64,000 nucleotides of DNA from Glandiceps talaboti (GCF_964340395.1 NC_135564.1:8785361-8849360), one strand, 5' to 3'. Positions 13,325-28,740 are shown, counted from the first letter of the stretch. Notes: a model not told the origin generated them from the letters alone. Made by a program: numbers and translations.

Positions 13325-13450
13325 CTCAGACCACTAACGATAGTGGTCTGAGCTCTATCTGTTAATTGTTAGCCTTGAGTTTAAACGTGTCTATCTTTTA
13401 TGTAAATAAAACCACCATGTCCAATATGAGTTTAAACGCCAAGGTAACCC
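13325..13450 (+). repeat. Diverged relative of the 815-1686 foldback
   Basis: The hairpin CTCAGACCACT ... AGTGGTCTGAG at 13325-13352 repeats the one inserted in the foldback at 1033-1068. About 50 bp further, AAATAAAACCACCATGTCCA resembles AAATAAAGACGCCTTGTCCA of that element at a similar offset. I infer a decayed partial copy. Confidence 0.5.
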
Positions 13451-13672
13451 CGTTTTTGCTGTACCTGTGCAGTTCATGTTTTCCTGAATTTAAGAGTGCT
13501 AAATAACCAACGGCCCTAGCAATGCATTTCATATCCTGAATTTAAAAAAAAAAACCTAGTGCAAGGAATGAAGCACAGAATATTTATATATATTTATGTA
13601 TGTGTATATCTATCTATTTATTATTTATTGATCTGTGACTGTTTGCTTATGAAGTTTTACGTAATGTCCCCG

Positions 13673-13673
13673 G

Positions 13674-13710
<37 letters not shown>
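13673..13710. repeat. (GTT)n microsatellite
   Basis: A perfect trinucleotide tract. The poly-Asn reverse-strand frame across it is an artefact. Confidence 0.9.
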
Positions 13711-14411
13711 GTATGTAAGAAAGAAAAATAACGCTTAGAATGTCAACACTTTCTAGGAGAAAATAAAATACGAATTTTCTCTCTATAACCGGTTGTGTTA
13801 TGTTGTCTGATTTGCATACATTGTGGGTCACGTGTTTCCTTTCAGCTTTATCGACGCACTTGTGGCGCTGTAATTTCACCATCTTTCGCAACAATTGTTT
13901 TTATCACTCACTGTAACGTTGTTACTACAAAACATGGTGTCTTTAACGGCTCACGCAATGTTTTATATGTTACACATTACAAAGTGAAACAAAAATACAC
14001 ACACTGATAGCGCGCGGTACGCACATAAAATGTTATTCTTTCAGTTCGTCCTGAAGTCAACCAAACAAAATAATTGTTATGCTGTTAATGCGGTTCATAG
14101 CATACTAGATTAGTTTCCTGTAACGCATATTTACCATGTACTGTGCATCGAATTACGGGAAACGTGCTCAGTTCCAGCTCATGTAATTTGAATAATTTGT
14201 TCGGATATGACACTTAAAATAGACTTGCAAATCATGTTTTTACATGCATTAAATGTCTATCGACTGTTTCCTTGCAAATAAAATGTTTAACAAGGGTAAT
14301 AGAGTCGTCGGTAAAAAAAGTTCCACACCAAAATAGACATTATTTCACGACTCGCATTGCTCTCACGCACCATGCAGGCATCGATATTCACTCTTACTAC
14401 AATAAAAGTAT
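13711..14411. other. Gene-free stretch
   Basis: I see nothing that can be supported as a gene or structured element here. Confidence 0.5.
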
Positions 14412-14588
14412 TATGATGATGATGATGATGATGATGATGATACAGTGTGGAAATGAAATAATTGTTTGTAACACGGCTACATACATACATACATAAATAC
14501 ATACATACATACATACATACATACATACATACATACATACATACATACATACATACATACATACATACATACATACATACATACATAC
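14412..14588. repeat. (ATG)n then (ATAC)n microsatellites
   Basis: A perfect ATG tract at 14412-14441 is followed, after about 38 bp, by about 110 bp of ATAC units at 14479-14588. The ATAC tract abuts the 82-bp interspersed repeat at 14589-14670. Confidence 0.95.
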
Positions 14589-14670
14589 ACATATAAACTC
14601 AAACACAAACGTAAACACATTCAAATTCACTAAAAAAATATTCCACGTGTAAATAAATACGGAATGAGTA
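14589..14670 (-). repeat. 82-bp interspersed repeat with tetranucleotide tail, copy a
   Basis: On the minus strand this begins TACTCATTCCGTATTTATTT and ends GAGTTTATATGTG, directly followed by the (GTAT)n tract. It matches 20943-21023 with only about three differences. The constant body plus simple-repeat tail suggests the 3' end of a retroposon whose tail is the microsatellite. Confidence 0.8.
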
Positions 14671-14739
14671 ATGGGCGAAATCATTCAATCCATGTATGGT
14701 GGTTTTTGTGGTGGTTTTACTTAAAGTGTCATTTTTGTC

Positions 14740-15206
14740 TAGTGAAGCTTGTATCAAATCACATGATCAGAAGAGTAACAACGATCGTCCCATGTTAGCT
14801 CTTACATACCATCCCTTTTCCACTAGAGTTAAAAACATTATATACAAGCATTTTAATATCTTACGTTCTAATAGGGTTACCAATTCATTGTTTCCTGAAG
14901 TACCTTTAACAGCTTGGCTTCGTAGTCGTAGAGATATGGTGGCCCATACAGAAGAACATGAATTGGAAGTTAATGCTGGTTCATTTCCATGCGATCGTAC
15001 TCGATGTGGTACATGTCGTTTCGAGTCATTATTAATACTAATCATGTTTTTGGCCCTAAGAACAGTGTGCCTGTTACGAGTAGATAGATGTACTTGTATT
15101 AGTACTAATGTAGTGTATTGCATTATATGCCAGAAATGTGTTTTTATATATAGGTTCGACTAGTACTGTACGTCGTCTTGGTGATCGTTTCGTGGAACAT
15201 CTCTGC
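14740..15206 (+). pseudogene. Penelope-like retroelement remnant (linker and GIY-YIG region)
   Basis: The translated region carries the post-reverse-transcriptase part of a Penelope-like element. It shows RPMLALTYHP, then FPEVPLTAWLRSRRDMVAHT, then GSFPCDRTRCGTCRF, and finally NVVYCIICQKC leading into a YIG-containing segment and EHL of a GIY-YIG endonuclease. This order is the family's usual one, but the reading frame shifts at least three times (around 15010-15100, where two shifts compensate, and near 15150). The reverse transcriptase itself is missing; the fragment begins shortly after the repeats ending at 14670. It is a dead, 5'-truncated copy, the only retroelement remnant I find on the plus strand. 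The family assignment rests on remembered motif patterns. Confidence 0.75.
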
Positions 15207-16588
15207 CTGCAACAACTTTTCTATCTATAGTATTTTTCGTTTTGTTATGTTACCTTTGTTTGTATAGCAATAAAAAATGATTATTACTAAAATCTTGAAA
15301 GGGTTGAGACATACCTATGTGTGAGGGCGCCCCAACACGGCTTGCCTTACAGGCTGAAATGTCATCTGACAATACACTTTTATCAAGTATATTGACTTCA
15401 CTGCATCGTCCAACCAACACCCCTAGTGCACCCACCTGTATTTATCTCCACCAACACCACCAACACCAACACCAGCACCACCTCTTTAAAACAAATATGC
15501 ACATTGCAATTCCATTGCCCCTCTACACAAATAAATTGTGTACAGCAATACTTGGTTTGATAATGTCAGGATACCTGCGATGGCACACTGGGAATGTGTT
15601 TCCTTGCAATTGGGTGGTGAGTGTGTCGGAGGCCCGGATGGCGAGTGTCCAAATATTCTATCCTGCTGGAACGCCGTTGGTGGCGCACTGTCAAACACAA
15701 CCGACTACAATGATATTAACAAATCATAACACAATCTGTCCTTCTCAATTCCCAGCATATGTTAACGACAGTGATTGAAAACGATAACTAATGGGGTGGG
15801 GCACCAGAGAACGAACACCTAAATAGAATTTTTCGAATAAAGGAGTTAAACAATTGATGAATCTTGAGTATACACTGAATAATAACGACGCTTATAAAAT
15901 CCACAATGCAATCCCAGTGTTTTCAAATATAAACCTAGTTAAATACCAAACAAATAAACCGGAGATGTGTGGGTTTTTTTTTTCAATTTGACTTGAAGTA
16001 TGTACATAGCAGGATACCAGTAATACAATAGAATCTATGACTCATATCAATACATCAATATGAGTTATTTTATTCTGAAATTTTCTTATTCACTCAATTG
16101 AAAACAAAACACAACAAATAATTGCCGCCTGCGTAATTCAAAGGGGAATACAGTGCAAGCTGAATACTAACTCCCTAAATGGATTGACACACGTAGGGAT
16201 ATTTCCCAATCAACATACCAGACTAAAGGTCAACATGAGGTCAACCTTTCTACCGACGTTTATATGTCGGTGAACACTGATTAGTGAAACGTGTTACATG
16301 CTGTATACTGTGGACACCTTATCAGCCGGAAACATTCTTTACTATATGTGCTAGTTGAAAGTGGCAGTTTGTGAGCTCACGTCTGTTTGATGTTTTTTTT
16401 TTTCTCAAGCGTTTCATGCTAAGATATATGAAGTCGTCATCCGTTCTGATCCTGTTTCTATCTTTAGCTTCGGGTTGATACAGAGGTCGCGAGACAAAAC
16501 AGAGAGAATTCTGTACATATTAGTGGTAGATCAGTAGACAAAGTATAGAGTCCCCATCGAGGTACTGATGGAGGGACAATATACAATA
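15207..16588. other. Gene-free stretch
   Basis: The open frame at 15317-15778 has a His/Gln-rich segment from a CAC/CAA-rich tract and no recognisable domain. An overlapping frame at 15538-15729 is Cys- and Gly-rich but unmatched. I do not call either a gene. Confidence 0.45.
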
Positions 16589-17153
16589 TACAGCAATGTT
16601 CGACCAACTGTATCTCTTAGTCTGTCTCAGTCTGTGGTAAAACTACTTACCACTAGCAGCAAGTTTCTCTATTGATCACAGTGTAATCTTTCACTCCCTG
16701 ATGTTTAATTGTAAACAATTTGATGATAAGACCCAGGCTGGTTAGTCACTACACAGACAATATGACACACTTACACTCTTTCACTTCACCTCAGACGAAT
16801 AAACAAACAACTCCAACATTTGATGTTAAATTAGCAACGAGAACACAATACAACATTAATTATACCAGATTAGATATCGCAAAGTGTACACTAATTAAAC
16901 ATCAGGGAGTGAAAGATTACACTGTGGTAAATAGAGAAACTAGTCTTGCTGCTAGACGATAGGCGAACAAAGTTCGCAGTGAGGGCTTGGATGTTCCATC
17001 CTCGATAGCGATGTTCGGTCAGGTGTCGTATTGTATCGGAAGAACATCCGAGGCCTAGCAGATAGACTATACATGGAGAAACTTGCTGCTAGTGGGTAGG
17101 TTTATCACATCTTGAAACAGACTAAGAGATATAGTTGGTCGAACATCGTTGTA
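16589..17153. mobile_element. Foldback element, about 565 bp
   Basis: The outer arm at 16589-16675 (TACAGCAATGTTCGACCAAC onward) pairs with 17070-17153. The inner arm at about 16665-16710 (CAGTGTAATCTTTCACTCCC, then TGATGTTTAATT) pairs with 16893-16955. Between the two right-arm blocks lies about 115 bp with no partner (16956-17070), so the right arm was probably interrupted by an insertion or rearranged. No transposase is visible. Confidence 0.75.
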
Positions 17154-20491
<3,338 letters not shown>

Positions 20492-20495
20492 AACA

Positions 20496-20552
<57 letters not shown>
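20492..20552. repeat. (CA)n microsatellite
   Basis: About 30 CA units with one AT interruption near 20500. Confidence 0.95.
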
Positions 20553-20555
<3 letters not shown>

Positions 20556-20720
20556 TTCATCCCGCAAATTTATAACAGTACATGATTTAGAGGTGCCCCA
20601 CACAATTTGGTTGCAGAAGTATGTAAATAAATCACGCTATAGCTACTCATTAGTTGAAAAAGTAAACAATAGTGAAGCCATCACATGTAGAATCATCAAG
20701 TCCATGATTGTGTATAGACA

Positions 20721-20820
20721 GACACCATAAAGGTAACACACAAACATCACTTACACCTTGTGGGCTCTGTATTCAGTTAATGGTATAAACAGTAACAGCA
20801 TGCATACTACTACACAAGGT
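20721..20820 (+). repeat. Interspersed repeat R1, copy b
   Basis: Same orientation as 2568-2690; it shares AGACACCAT, AACACACAAACATCACTTA and AACAGTAACAGCATGCA followed by ACTACTACACAAGGTA. It has about 20 extra bases (CTGTATTCAGTTAATGG region) relative to copy a. Confidence 0.7.
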
Positions 20821-20942
20821 ATAATCTGTTCAAGTTCAAACAAAATCCATGGTCAGAAGCCAGTGAAAGTTGGTAGAATCTGTTATATGTAAAGTAGTAT
20901 GCAAGTAAATGTATGCGTAGTTTTTTTATCGTACATGTATCG

Positions 20943-21023
20943 TACTCATTCCGTATTTATTTACACGTGGAATATTTTTAGTGAACTTGAATGTGTTTAC
21001 GTTTGTGTTTGAGTTTATATGTG
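20943..21023 (+). repeat. 82-bp interspersed repeat with tetranucleotide tail, copy b
   Basis: Nearly identical to the reverse complement of 14589-14670, with a 2-base length difference in a T run and one C/T change. As in copy a, the body ends in GAGTTTATATGTG and runs straight into GTAT units. Confidence 0.8.
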
Positions 21024-21241
21024 TGTGTATGTATGTATGTATGTATGTATGTATGTATGTATGTATCATGTATGTATGTATATGTGTGTGTGGATGTATG
21101 TGTATGTATGTATGTATGTATGTATGTATGTATGTATGTATGTATGTATGTATGTATGTATGTATGTATGTGTGTGTGTGTGTGTGCGTGTGTGTGTGTA
21201 TATATATATGTGTGTGTATATATATGTGTGTGTGTGTGGAT

Positions 21242-21281
<40 letters not shown>
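21024..21281. repeat. Compound (GTAT)n, (GT)n, (TA)n microsatellite
   Basis: GTAT units to about 21170, then GT-rich sequence with short TATATA insertions to 21281. All six frames are open and low-complexity, so none is a gene. Confidence 0.95.
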
Positions 21282-21282
<1 letters not shown>

Positions 21283-24200
21283 GTTTGTTTTGAACCCGCT
21301 TTCTGAACGCCCTGTCATTGTCAATATATTCTGTAGACCAGTACGTTGGTATCCTGTCTGCAATCGTCACCCGGAACTCGCAATATCTCGTCGAAACGTG
21401 TACGTACATTATTACATTAAAATAACACCGTTTCCTGGTTACTCATCAATTGTAATTACTCGTACTGTTTAATGTACACTAAAGACAGGAATTTATTTAT
21501 TCATTTAAGCGCTCAAGGATGTTAGCTTGATATCTAAACTTCGACATGTTTTGTTTTTTTTAACTTAGTAATATTATCGATATGGGAGCGGATCAAAAAT
21601 ATTCTACACGGATATGACATAGGCTAAGCCTGGTATATTGTAAAGTGTATAGATTAGTCACAGACGAGAGACTGCACTATACCATTTCAAACAGAATTTA
21701 CTACACGCATGTAGAGTGCTAAAAACAGGTCGAACCACAAAATTATGAACTTTAGTAGAACAGGCAATCTAGCTGTTGGATGTCAAAGGTCACAATGTAC
21801 ATCTTATGTTTACACAAGGTTTAGTGTTCATGATACACAGCTGATTGACATTTCGTGACGAAATGCATATACACATAACTATTAATTATTTTCAGCTTCC
21901 ATCGGTCAGTGCTAGGGCTCTTCTAATTCTGAACTAAACCCGGCACTCTGTATAAGTGTGTGGATATATATATTAACCTTATATATAATAGTTTAATACG
22001 TAGTTGGTTTGCCTTGATGATAAGTGCATAAAGGTACGGTAAGCGGACACTAGGCATAAAGTACTTGCAGAAGATAAAGAACGAGAGAACATAAATAAAT
22101 ACAGAGCCTACACTGTGTAAGTGATGTTTGTGTGTTATATTTATGGTGTCTATCTCAACATGAAACCTTGTGATCAGACTCACTAATCTTAATAGTTCAT
22201 AGCTTTGACTCGAGCTCGGTCTAGGGAAATGGACTGTAAGTGTGTCTAACATCATGGTATACTATTCAATATCGACTCGGATTTTGACTGCTAAGTGCAG
22301 AAAAAAAATGTGCAATATTTCTCAAAGGCTCAAATATTGGACGTTTTTATAATAAGTCTTCTAAATTTATCAAAGTGTGGCTGATTACGGTAATAAGATG
22401 AAAAGAATTTTGCTCTGCTATCGGAGTGAGCAACAGAGTAGGAAGTGAAATTCATCTGCTACTGACGTTTTTACAGTAATTACAAACTCTTCTCTCTCTC
22501 TTTGAGTGTTATATACGTCTACCTGATTCAATGTGCAAGTTATGTGCTGAGAGACGGAACCTGCAGAGAACATTATTAAACCTTATGATCACTTTTAAAT
22601 GCCTTGATTACAAGTAGAGGACATTCAAGAAATAGTACGAGGCTACATTAAGAGCTATATATTGACTTGTAAAATCCACCTATGTATATCGTAGCGTATT
22701 TGTTATATAGCACGAACGAAATCGCATTGTCGTCAAACAAAACAGCCTTTTTACGGCACCATCCAAGAGGTGTGTCAAATATGAAAAGAAGATCTGGTTT
22801 GAGACCCATCGTCGTAAACCATAGCCTCTTTTACGGCACCATCCACCGCCGAGAGGTTGTTATTTCGCAGTGTCGCGGATGTATACAGACGTATATAAGA
22901 GGCACAAGTACTGTCCCGATCTAAATTCTGATTCGGTTCGAAATCGAATCGAATTCGGTATTGTGTTTCAGTCAACTCCCTTGGGAGTATAATTAGCATA
23001 TAGCAGAGTACCTACTCTGAGTGATACACAGCACTGTCGCTCTGTCAATGTGAAACAACAGATACCAAGTCTGTGTCTGTAACTAAATACATTGCAAAAC
23101 GCAAAATGTGTAAAAACTTTGTTATTGTATGCACAACAACAAACATTTTACACAATCATTTGCCAGTCTTTCGCAATTGATTGAAAATAAGGACTTGGCA
23201 TATGTTGTTTCACGTTGATTTTTCAAGTAGAACGCCATGGTAAAGTTGTTCTATCAATTAAAAATCCAAAATGAATACCCTAATCCTCATCCCCATATGG
23301 CCACATTAAAGGTGTAGAATTTCATAAAACGTATATAGTGGGAACTAGTGACAAATTGATTCACAACCTTCATTTAACACAATGTATCGTAGTTAGTTTG
23401 TACATGACGCAACAGTTGCTTCCCTCTCCGATCCAAGGCCAGGGGAAGTTGAACCAGAATTTCCAAAAGGTCAGTGATTTTCAAAAGTTAATGATCAGCT
23501 TAACAAGGTTTCGTGACGTATTTTTTCACAAAATACTATTTTTGTCACCAGAGACGTGTGTTTTTACTGTGTCGATGCCACAAAGCAAAGAGACTTCGTT
23601 GTTATTAATGAATTTTCTTACTGAAGACCAAATGATTCACCTGAAAGAAAACGAAACTAGACCAATGAAAACATATTACACTTTTGTTTTAGAATATATA
23701 TGGTTTTTTTTGTTGCTATTATCTTCATGGCCAACAGTTGGGGCGGGACAAAGGGGAACTTGAAAACCAATTACTTGTGTATTGAAGACTATTGTAATAA
23801 TGAACATCATATTACCTTGCATTTTCATTCCAAAGACAATAATGTGAGTCTAACCCCCACCGTGCATGGATGTCAACGTACCCGTTCACAGGATACATAC
23901 CGGCATGGTATATTGTGAAACGATACACGATCTAATGACACTGTCTTCATTTATATTTTCGTAGGTCAAAATATATCTTATTAATATCATAACCACAACT
24001 TTACATCATATCAGCAACCGTGTCGTATAAGTTCTATCACATCTGCAGTCGAAATGACTCGGTCTACGTCGCGGTTATACATTTATATGTGATTCAGCCT
24101 TCCTTTTCACTAAAGTGATGAGCAAAGCGGGCTCACAGACCTGCAACGTGGACAGGCTATCCGTCTCCAGCCTGTCAGGTATGGCCATTCATCTCAAGCT

Positions 24201-24536
24201 TACAGGAGGAGTATCTCGACTTCCATCTGTTACTTGAGATTTGCGTGTTAAAGAATGACTTTCTTACCTCACACATACATACCGGATATTGTTCACTTTG
24301 CACTAGGGGAAGGAAATGACAAAAATGTGAGTTTTTTTCAGTTTTGTCGAATTTAATATCCTGTAACTTATGACACAATAAAACATAGGTGTTTCTTTCA
24401 TTAACTCTATCTATTTCGATTGAATTAAGAGAAGGACAAACCAATTTATTTTACAGCGATGGTGATTATGCAAATCTGATACCGATCATAAGAGGAATAA
24501 TATTTAACATGAAGGCCTTTATGACAGGTAAAGCAG
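21282..24536. other. Gene-free stretch
   Basis: No gene is supported. Repeat R1 copy c lies inside at 22101-22188. A 17-bp segment TTTTACGGCACCATCCA occurs twice (22749-22765 and 22830-22846). The 141-residue frame at 23338-23763 has no recognisable domain and no splice context. Confidence 0.45.
22101..22188 (-). repeat. Interspersed repeat R1, copy c (inverted)
   Basis: The reverse complement contains ATCACAAGGTTTCA, TGAGATAGACACCATAAA, AACACACAAACATCACTTAC and GGCTCTGTATT, matching copies a and b. The copy is cut short before the CAGCATGCA block. Confidence 0.7.
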
Positions 24537-25104
24537 TACTCTGAAATCCTTGTTGACAGTTACATTTGTAAGATTTGTTACCAGATGTAAATTAGTACTC
24601 TGAAAGTCTTATTGACAGGTAAAGCTATACTCTGAAAGTCTTATTGACAGGGAGTGCTATACTCTGAAAGTCTGATTGACAGGTAAAGGTATACTCTGAA
24701 AGTCTGATTGACAGGGAGTGCTATACTCTGAAAGCCTTGTTGACACTGAGGTAAAGCTATACTCTGAAAGTCTGATTGACAGGTAAAGCTACACTCTGAA
24801 AGTCTTATTGACAGGTAGTACTATACTCTGAAAGCCTTGTTGACAGGTAAAGGTATACTCTGAAAGTCTGATTGACAGGGAGTGCTATACTCTGAAAGCC
24901 TTGTTGACACTGAGGTAAAGCTATACTCTGAAAGCCTTGTTGACAGGTAAAGCTATACTCTGAAAGCCTTGTTGACAGGTAAAGCTATACTCTGAAAGTC
25001 TTATTGACAGGGAGTGCTATTCTCTGAAAACCTTGTTGACAGGTAAAGCTATACTCTGAAAGTCTTATTGACAGGGAGTGCTATACTCTGAAAGCCTTGT
25101 CGAG
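24537..25104 (+). repeat. 32-bp minisatellite, about 17 copies
   Basis: The unit is ACTCTGAAAGTCTTATTGAC followed by a 12-bp linker that is either AGGTAAAGCTAT or AGGGAGTGCTAT. The 3' half varies between GTCTTATTGAC, GTCTGATTGAC and GCCTTGTTGAC. Copies 4-6 and 9-11 carry the same linker series, including a 4-base insertion (ACTG) in copies 6 and 11. This shows block duplication of about five units. Confidence 0.9.
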
Positions 25105-25629
25105 GTTTTAACTTCACAAAAGGTATCCCTGTGATCAATAACGTCGATATTATAATATTCATCGTAAATCATAAAGTGATATACATATTTCTGGATGTCC
25201 TTCTATAGATGTTTTTATCTCTTCTCCTTGAAACCACCTGGCTCTTCCACCAGATAACTTTATTGACTACAAATGGCCTCGTCATAATCTAAACTGACGT
25301 CAAAACGTCATCGACAAATGCAATCGTTTCTATGAAGTAGCGAAAGAATGGAATGTCAGTATAGACACAGACTATGGTATAGAATACAGTTATTGCTAAG
25401 CTTACTAATGGTTCACTGAGTTTCATAAGTTATAATTGTGAATGGTCTAGATATATGGTTATCTCTGTCCACTACATCAATCGTTAAGCCCGTCTTGGAT
25501 AGATTCTTATGATTTCATTACGATTCCAACATATCAACTTTATATAGTGTTAAATATAAAATTTCACTGAACGAAAACATTTGCCACGAGTCTGTGGTCA
25601 AAGATACCATCTGTTGATTCAAAAATATC
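25105..25629. other. Gene-free stretch
   Basis: Nothing recognisable lies between the minisatellite and the CAGA tract. Confidence 0.5.
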
Positions 25630-25638
25630 GGACGGACG

Positions 25639-25714
<76 letters not shown>

Positions 25715-25717
25715 GTC

Positions 25718-25770
<53 letters not shown>
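25630..25770. repeat. (CAGA)n microsatellite
   Basis: About 140 bp of CAGA units starting as CGGA units at the left end, with one AGTC interruption near 25715. Confidence 0.95.
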
Positions 25771-25772
<2 letters not shown>

Positions 25773-25857
25773 GAGAAAAATTAATAAATAAAGAAATATA
25801 TGAATAATTACATAAATAAAGTAATGCAAATGTAAATATAAACAAGTCCTACTTAAA

Positions 25858-25859
25858 CG

Positions 25860-25894
<35 letters not shown>

Positions 25895-25895
25895 G
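25858..25895. repeat. (TTG)n microsatellite
   Basis: A perfect trinucleotide tract of about 12 units. Confidence 0.9.
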
Positions 25896-26870
25896 ATGAC
25901 ATTCGGAGAAATTCAACACCAATATTTCTTTACATGAATACATGTACGTACACTGCAGTAGCATGAATAATGGCGACTTGTCATTTTGAAAATATATAAA
26001 TAATAATCTTTACAACACCGAGTGCAAGTCAATACACTATGTGACACGGTTTTCAAGACTTATAGCTAAAAATAGAAAATGTGATTTACTATCATTTAAT
26101 CTGTCTAACTACTTTTTGTAAGATTTCGAACAACGCGTGGAATTTTTGATTGCGTATAATTGACTCCCGCACTCAAACGAGATGTGATTATGTCATTCAC
26201 AACCGAATATTTGCTAAAGAGACACGTTCTCAGGTTTTTTTTATCATTTGCGTTCTATCTCAGGCGTGTATTTATATATGTTGGTTGTCTACGATTACAG
26301 TGTGCCAATATGAACATCATGGACTTCATGATTCGTCGAAAAATAAAACCCTTGGTTTAGAATGTCGCCATTAAGCTTACAATACAGTTCTGATAGGAAT
26401 ATATACACTCAAAAATAGGACAGCGGTTTGACTGACTCGTTTCTATAGCAACCGAACAAATACAATTTGATTGCAAGACATTACTCATGGCGGCAACAAT
26501 ACAATTAGTTCTATACTGTACTGTACTGTAACATACACCATGTTTAATTGATAAGAACACGTGTACAGTTTCACACAAACTTATCATTAACAATTTTCAA
26601 TTGCAACTCTCAAAACAAGTAACATCATTAGTGGTTTTATTTCAAGAGCCACGACGTTGAAAGTTGAAGAAGTTTGATCCCCAGTCAATTACATGGAGTA
26701 TCACAAAGCTGCAACAATAAGGGTCAATTTCTCCACAACTGACTGTAGATGTAGATGTAGATACAGCGAGAAAAACGTAGTCATCGTATAAGCATAATCG
26801 AATCAAGGTTTAAGTAGTAACATATCCATGGTTAAGTGTCTGTGTGGGGGTCGGTGTCACGAAGATATGT
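25896..26870. other. Gene-free stretch
   Basis: I see no gene or element. GATGTA is repeated three times near 26749. Confidence 0.5.
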
Positions 26871-27202
26871 CTGTCCGTCTGCCTGTCTGTCTGTCAGTCT
26901 GTCTGTCTGTCTCTGTCTATCTGACTGTCTGCTTCAGTTTGCCTTATAGATCCGACTATCTGTTTGTCTTACTGATTGACTGACTGTCAGTCAGTCTGTC
27001 TGTCTAAATGTCTGTATGTATGTATGTATGTATGTATGTATGTATGTATGTATGTATGTATGTATGTATGTATGCATGTATGTATGTATGTATGTATGTA
27101 TGTATGTATGTATGTATGTATGTATGTGTGTGTGTGCCTGCCTGCCTGCCTGCCTGCGTGCATGCATGCATGCTTGTGTATGTATGTATGTATGTATGTA
27201 TG

Positions 27203-27235
<33 letters not shown>

Positions 27236-27333
27236 TGACTGTCTGTCTTGACAGTCTGTTTATCTGTCTGTCTCAGGTATGGGTGGATGTGTGGGTTGGT
27301 GGGTGGGTGGTTGGATGGATGGATGGATATATG
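26871..27333. repeat. Compound CTGT / GTAT / CCTG / GGAT microsatellite block
   Basis: CTGT-rich sequence (26871-27008) passes into GTAT units (to 27127), CCTG units (27137-27156), CATG units, GTAT units again (27177-27234), CTGT and finally GGGT/GGAT units. The stepwise change of unit suggests mutation and slippage from a common tetranucleotide array. Confidence 0.9.
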
Positions 27334-27505
27334 CATATGTCTGTTAAGGCAGAATTGCGCCGCGGAAAAAAGTTCTTAAAATTTCGAAAAATATGGGGGG
27401 GGGGGGTCCCGCCTCGTTTGCAAGGAATTGAGCAACTTTCAAAGTTTTATTTCCCCATGTATTCGATGGCCATTTTGGATCAAAAATGGGTGAATTTTTA
27501 TATCA
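27334..27505. other. Short gene-free spacer
   Basis: Nothing recognised except a G run at 27394-27405. Confidence 0.5.
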
Positions 27506-28055
27506 ACTGCTATTTTATTTATTTATTATTTATTTCTTGTAAGTAAACGCGCTACACCTGCGTCTCAGCGCGTTGTACAGACTGTAGTTTTAAAAAATTG
27601 CAATAAAGTAAAGAAAATAACAACACACAAAAAGGGGCTAGGTGTAAAACTGGCCAATTAAAATAATTCACAATGTATAAAAACTGACAAGTTAAAATCA
27701 ATCACTTAAAATGTTGTCTAAAAAGATATGTCTTTAAACTACGTTTAAAAATGTCAACAGTCATTATATTTCTCATTTCAAATGGAAGTGAATTCCACAG
27801 AGAGGGTGAGCACACTGAAAAAGCCCTCTGGCCATAAGATCTATTGAAATTGCCACGTGGTTGGACTAAGAGTAGCTTTTCAGCTACTTCATAATTTGTA
27901 TGGTGACCTCTGATGTTTTTCGGGATATTATTAACGGAGGGTGGTGGTGGTGGCGGTGGTGGTGGTGGTGGCGGTGGTGGTGGTGGTGGTGGTGGTGGGG
28001 TAACGTTTTCGTGGGCAAAGCAACAGCGAGAGTTTAAGACTTGTATATTCGACAA
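27506..28055 (-). pseudogene. LINE (CR1/L2-like) reverse-transcriptase C-terminus and 3' tail
   Basis: The minus-strand frame, stopping at 27702, contains YGQRAFSVCSPSLWNSLPFE and then FKRSLKTYLFRQHF. This is the characteristic C-terminal stretch of CR1/L2/Rex-type non-LTR retrotransposon ORF2. A 3' untranslated region follows with a perfect 8-bp stem-loop at 27546-27574 (AACGCGCT paired with AGCGCGTT) and an ATAAA/ATAAT tail at 27511-27536. A (CCA)n tract, read as poly-Pro, has expanded inside the frame at 27940-27997. The catalytic part of the reverse transcriptase is absent, so the copy is 5'-truncated and inactive. The frame continues upstream to a stop near 28143. Confidence 0.8.
27940..27997. 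repeat. (GGT)n microsatellite within the LINE fragment
   Basis: About 19 GGT units with two GGC variants interrupt the LINE reading frame without shifting it. Confidence 0.9.
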
Positions 28056-28516
28056 TGATGTACATGCTTCTTTCGTATGAAAAATTCTATCAGCTGCTAA
28101 GCAAGGAGGTGAAATACCATCTTTTATTATACGTTGTCAATCACTTTAAGTTTCTTGTCGGCAATCATCGCATTTTAGCGGCTGAGTAGGTTTGTCACTC
28201 GTAAGTACTAAATTTTGTGAGATAATAAAATATCACGTTTTCATTATCCTGTATTTCTAATTCACATTTATGCGACTGACGGATATAATTTATGATAAAT
28301 ATAGGGTTTTTATCAGGTATGTTTCATTGCCATGGCAACAAGTAAGGAATACGTGATGTCATTATTGAACGGTGCTTTATATTTTTTGCCTTCATTATAT
28401 TGTCAGATCTATCGTTGCATTTCTCATTCGCCGTCTCTCAACAAGTGGTGACATCTACAGTCAACACCGTTGACATTTGACAAAGGGCATTCCATCTCAA
28501 TTAGTCCTGAGAATAT
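28056..28516. other. Gene-free stretch
   Basis: The first part may be further LINE sequence, as an open minus-strand frame runs on to about 28143. Beyond that nothing is recognised. Confidence 0.4.
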
Positions 28517-28740
28517 GGTATGTATGTATGTATGTATGTATGTATGTATGTATGTATGTATGTATGTATGTGTGTATTTGTGTATGTGTGTATGCATGTA
28601 TGTATGTATGTATGTATGTATGTATGTATGTATGTATGTATGTATGTATGTGTGTGTGTATGTATGTATGTGTGTGTGTATGTGTGTATGTATGTATGTA
28701 TGTATGTATGTATGTATGTATGTATGTATGTATGTATGTA
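28517..28740. repeat. (GTAT)n / (GT)n microsatellite
   Basis: About 220 bp, directly joined to a short LINE-tail-like sequence at 28741. Confidence 0.95.

Noticed and set aside
15317-15778. 153-codon frame with a His/Gln-rich segment
   Set aside because: The His/Gln run is a CAC/CAA-rich tract; no known domain, and two other frames overlap it.
23338-23763. 141-codon frame
   Set aside because: No recognisable domain and no splice or promoter context.
24151-24176. GACAGGCT ... AGCCTGTC hairpin
   Set aside because: An 8-bp stem with a 10-base loop is common by chance in 64 kb.
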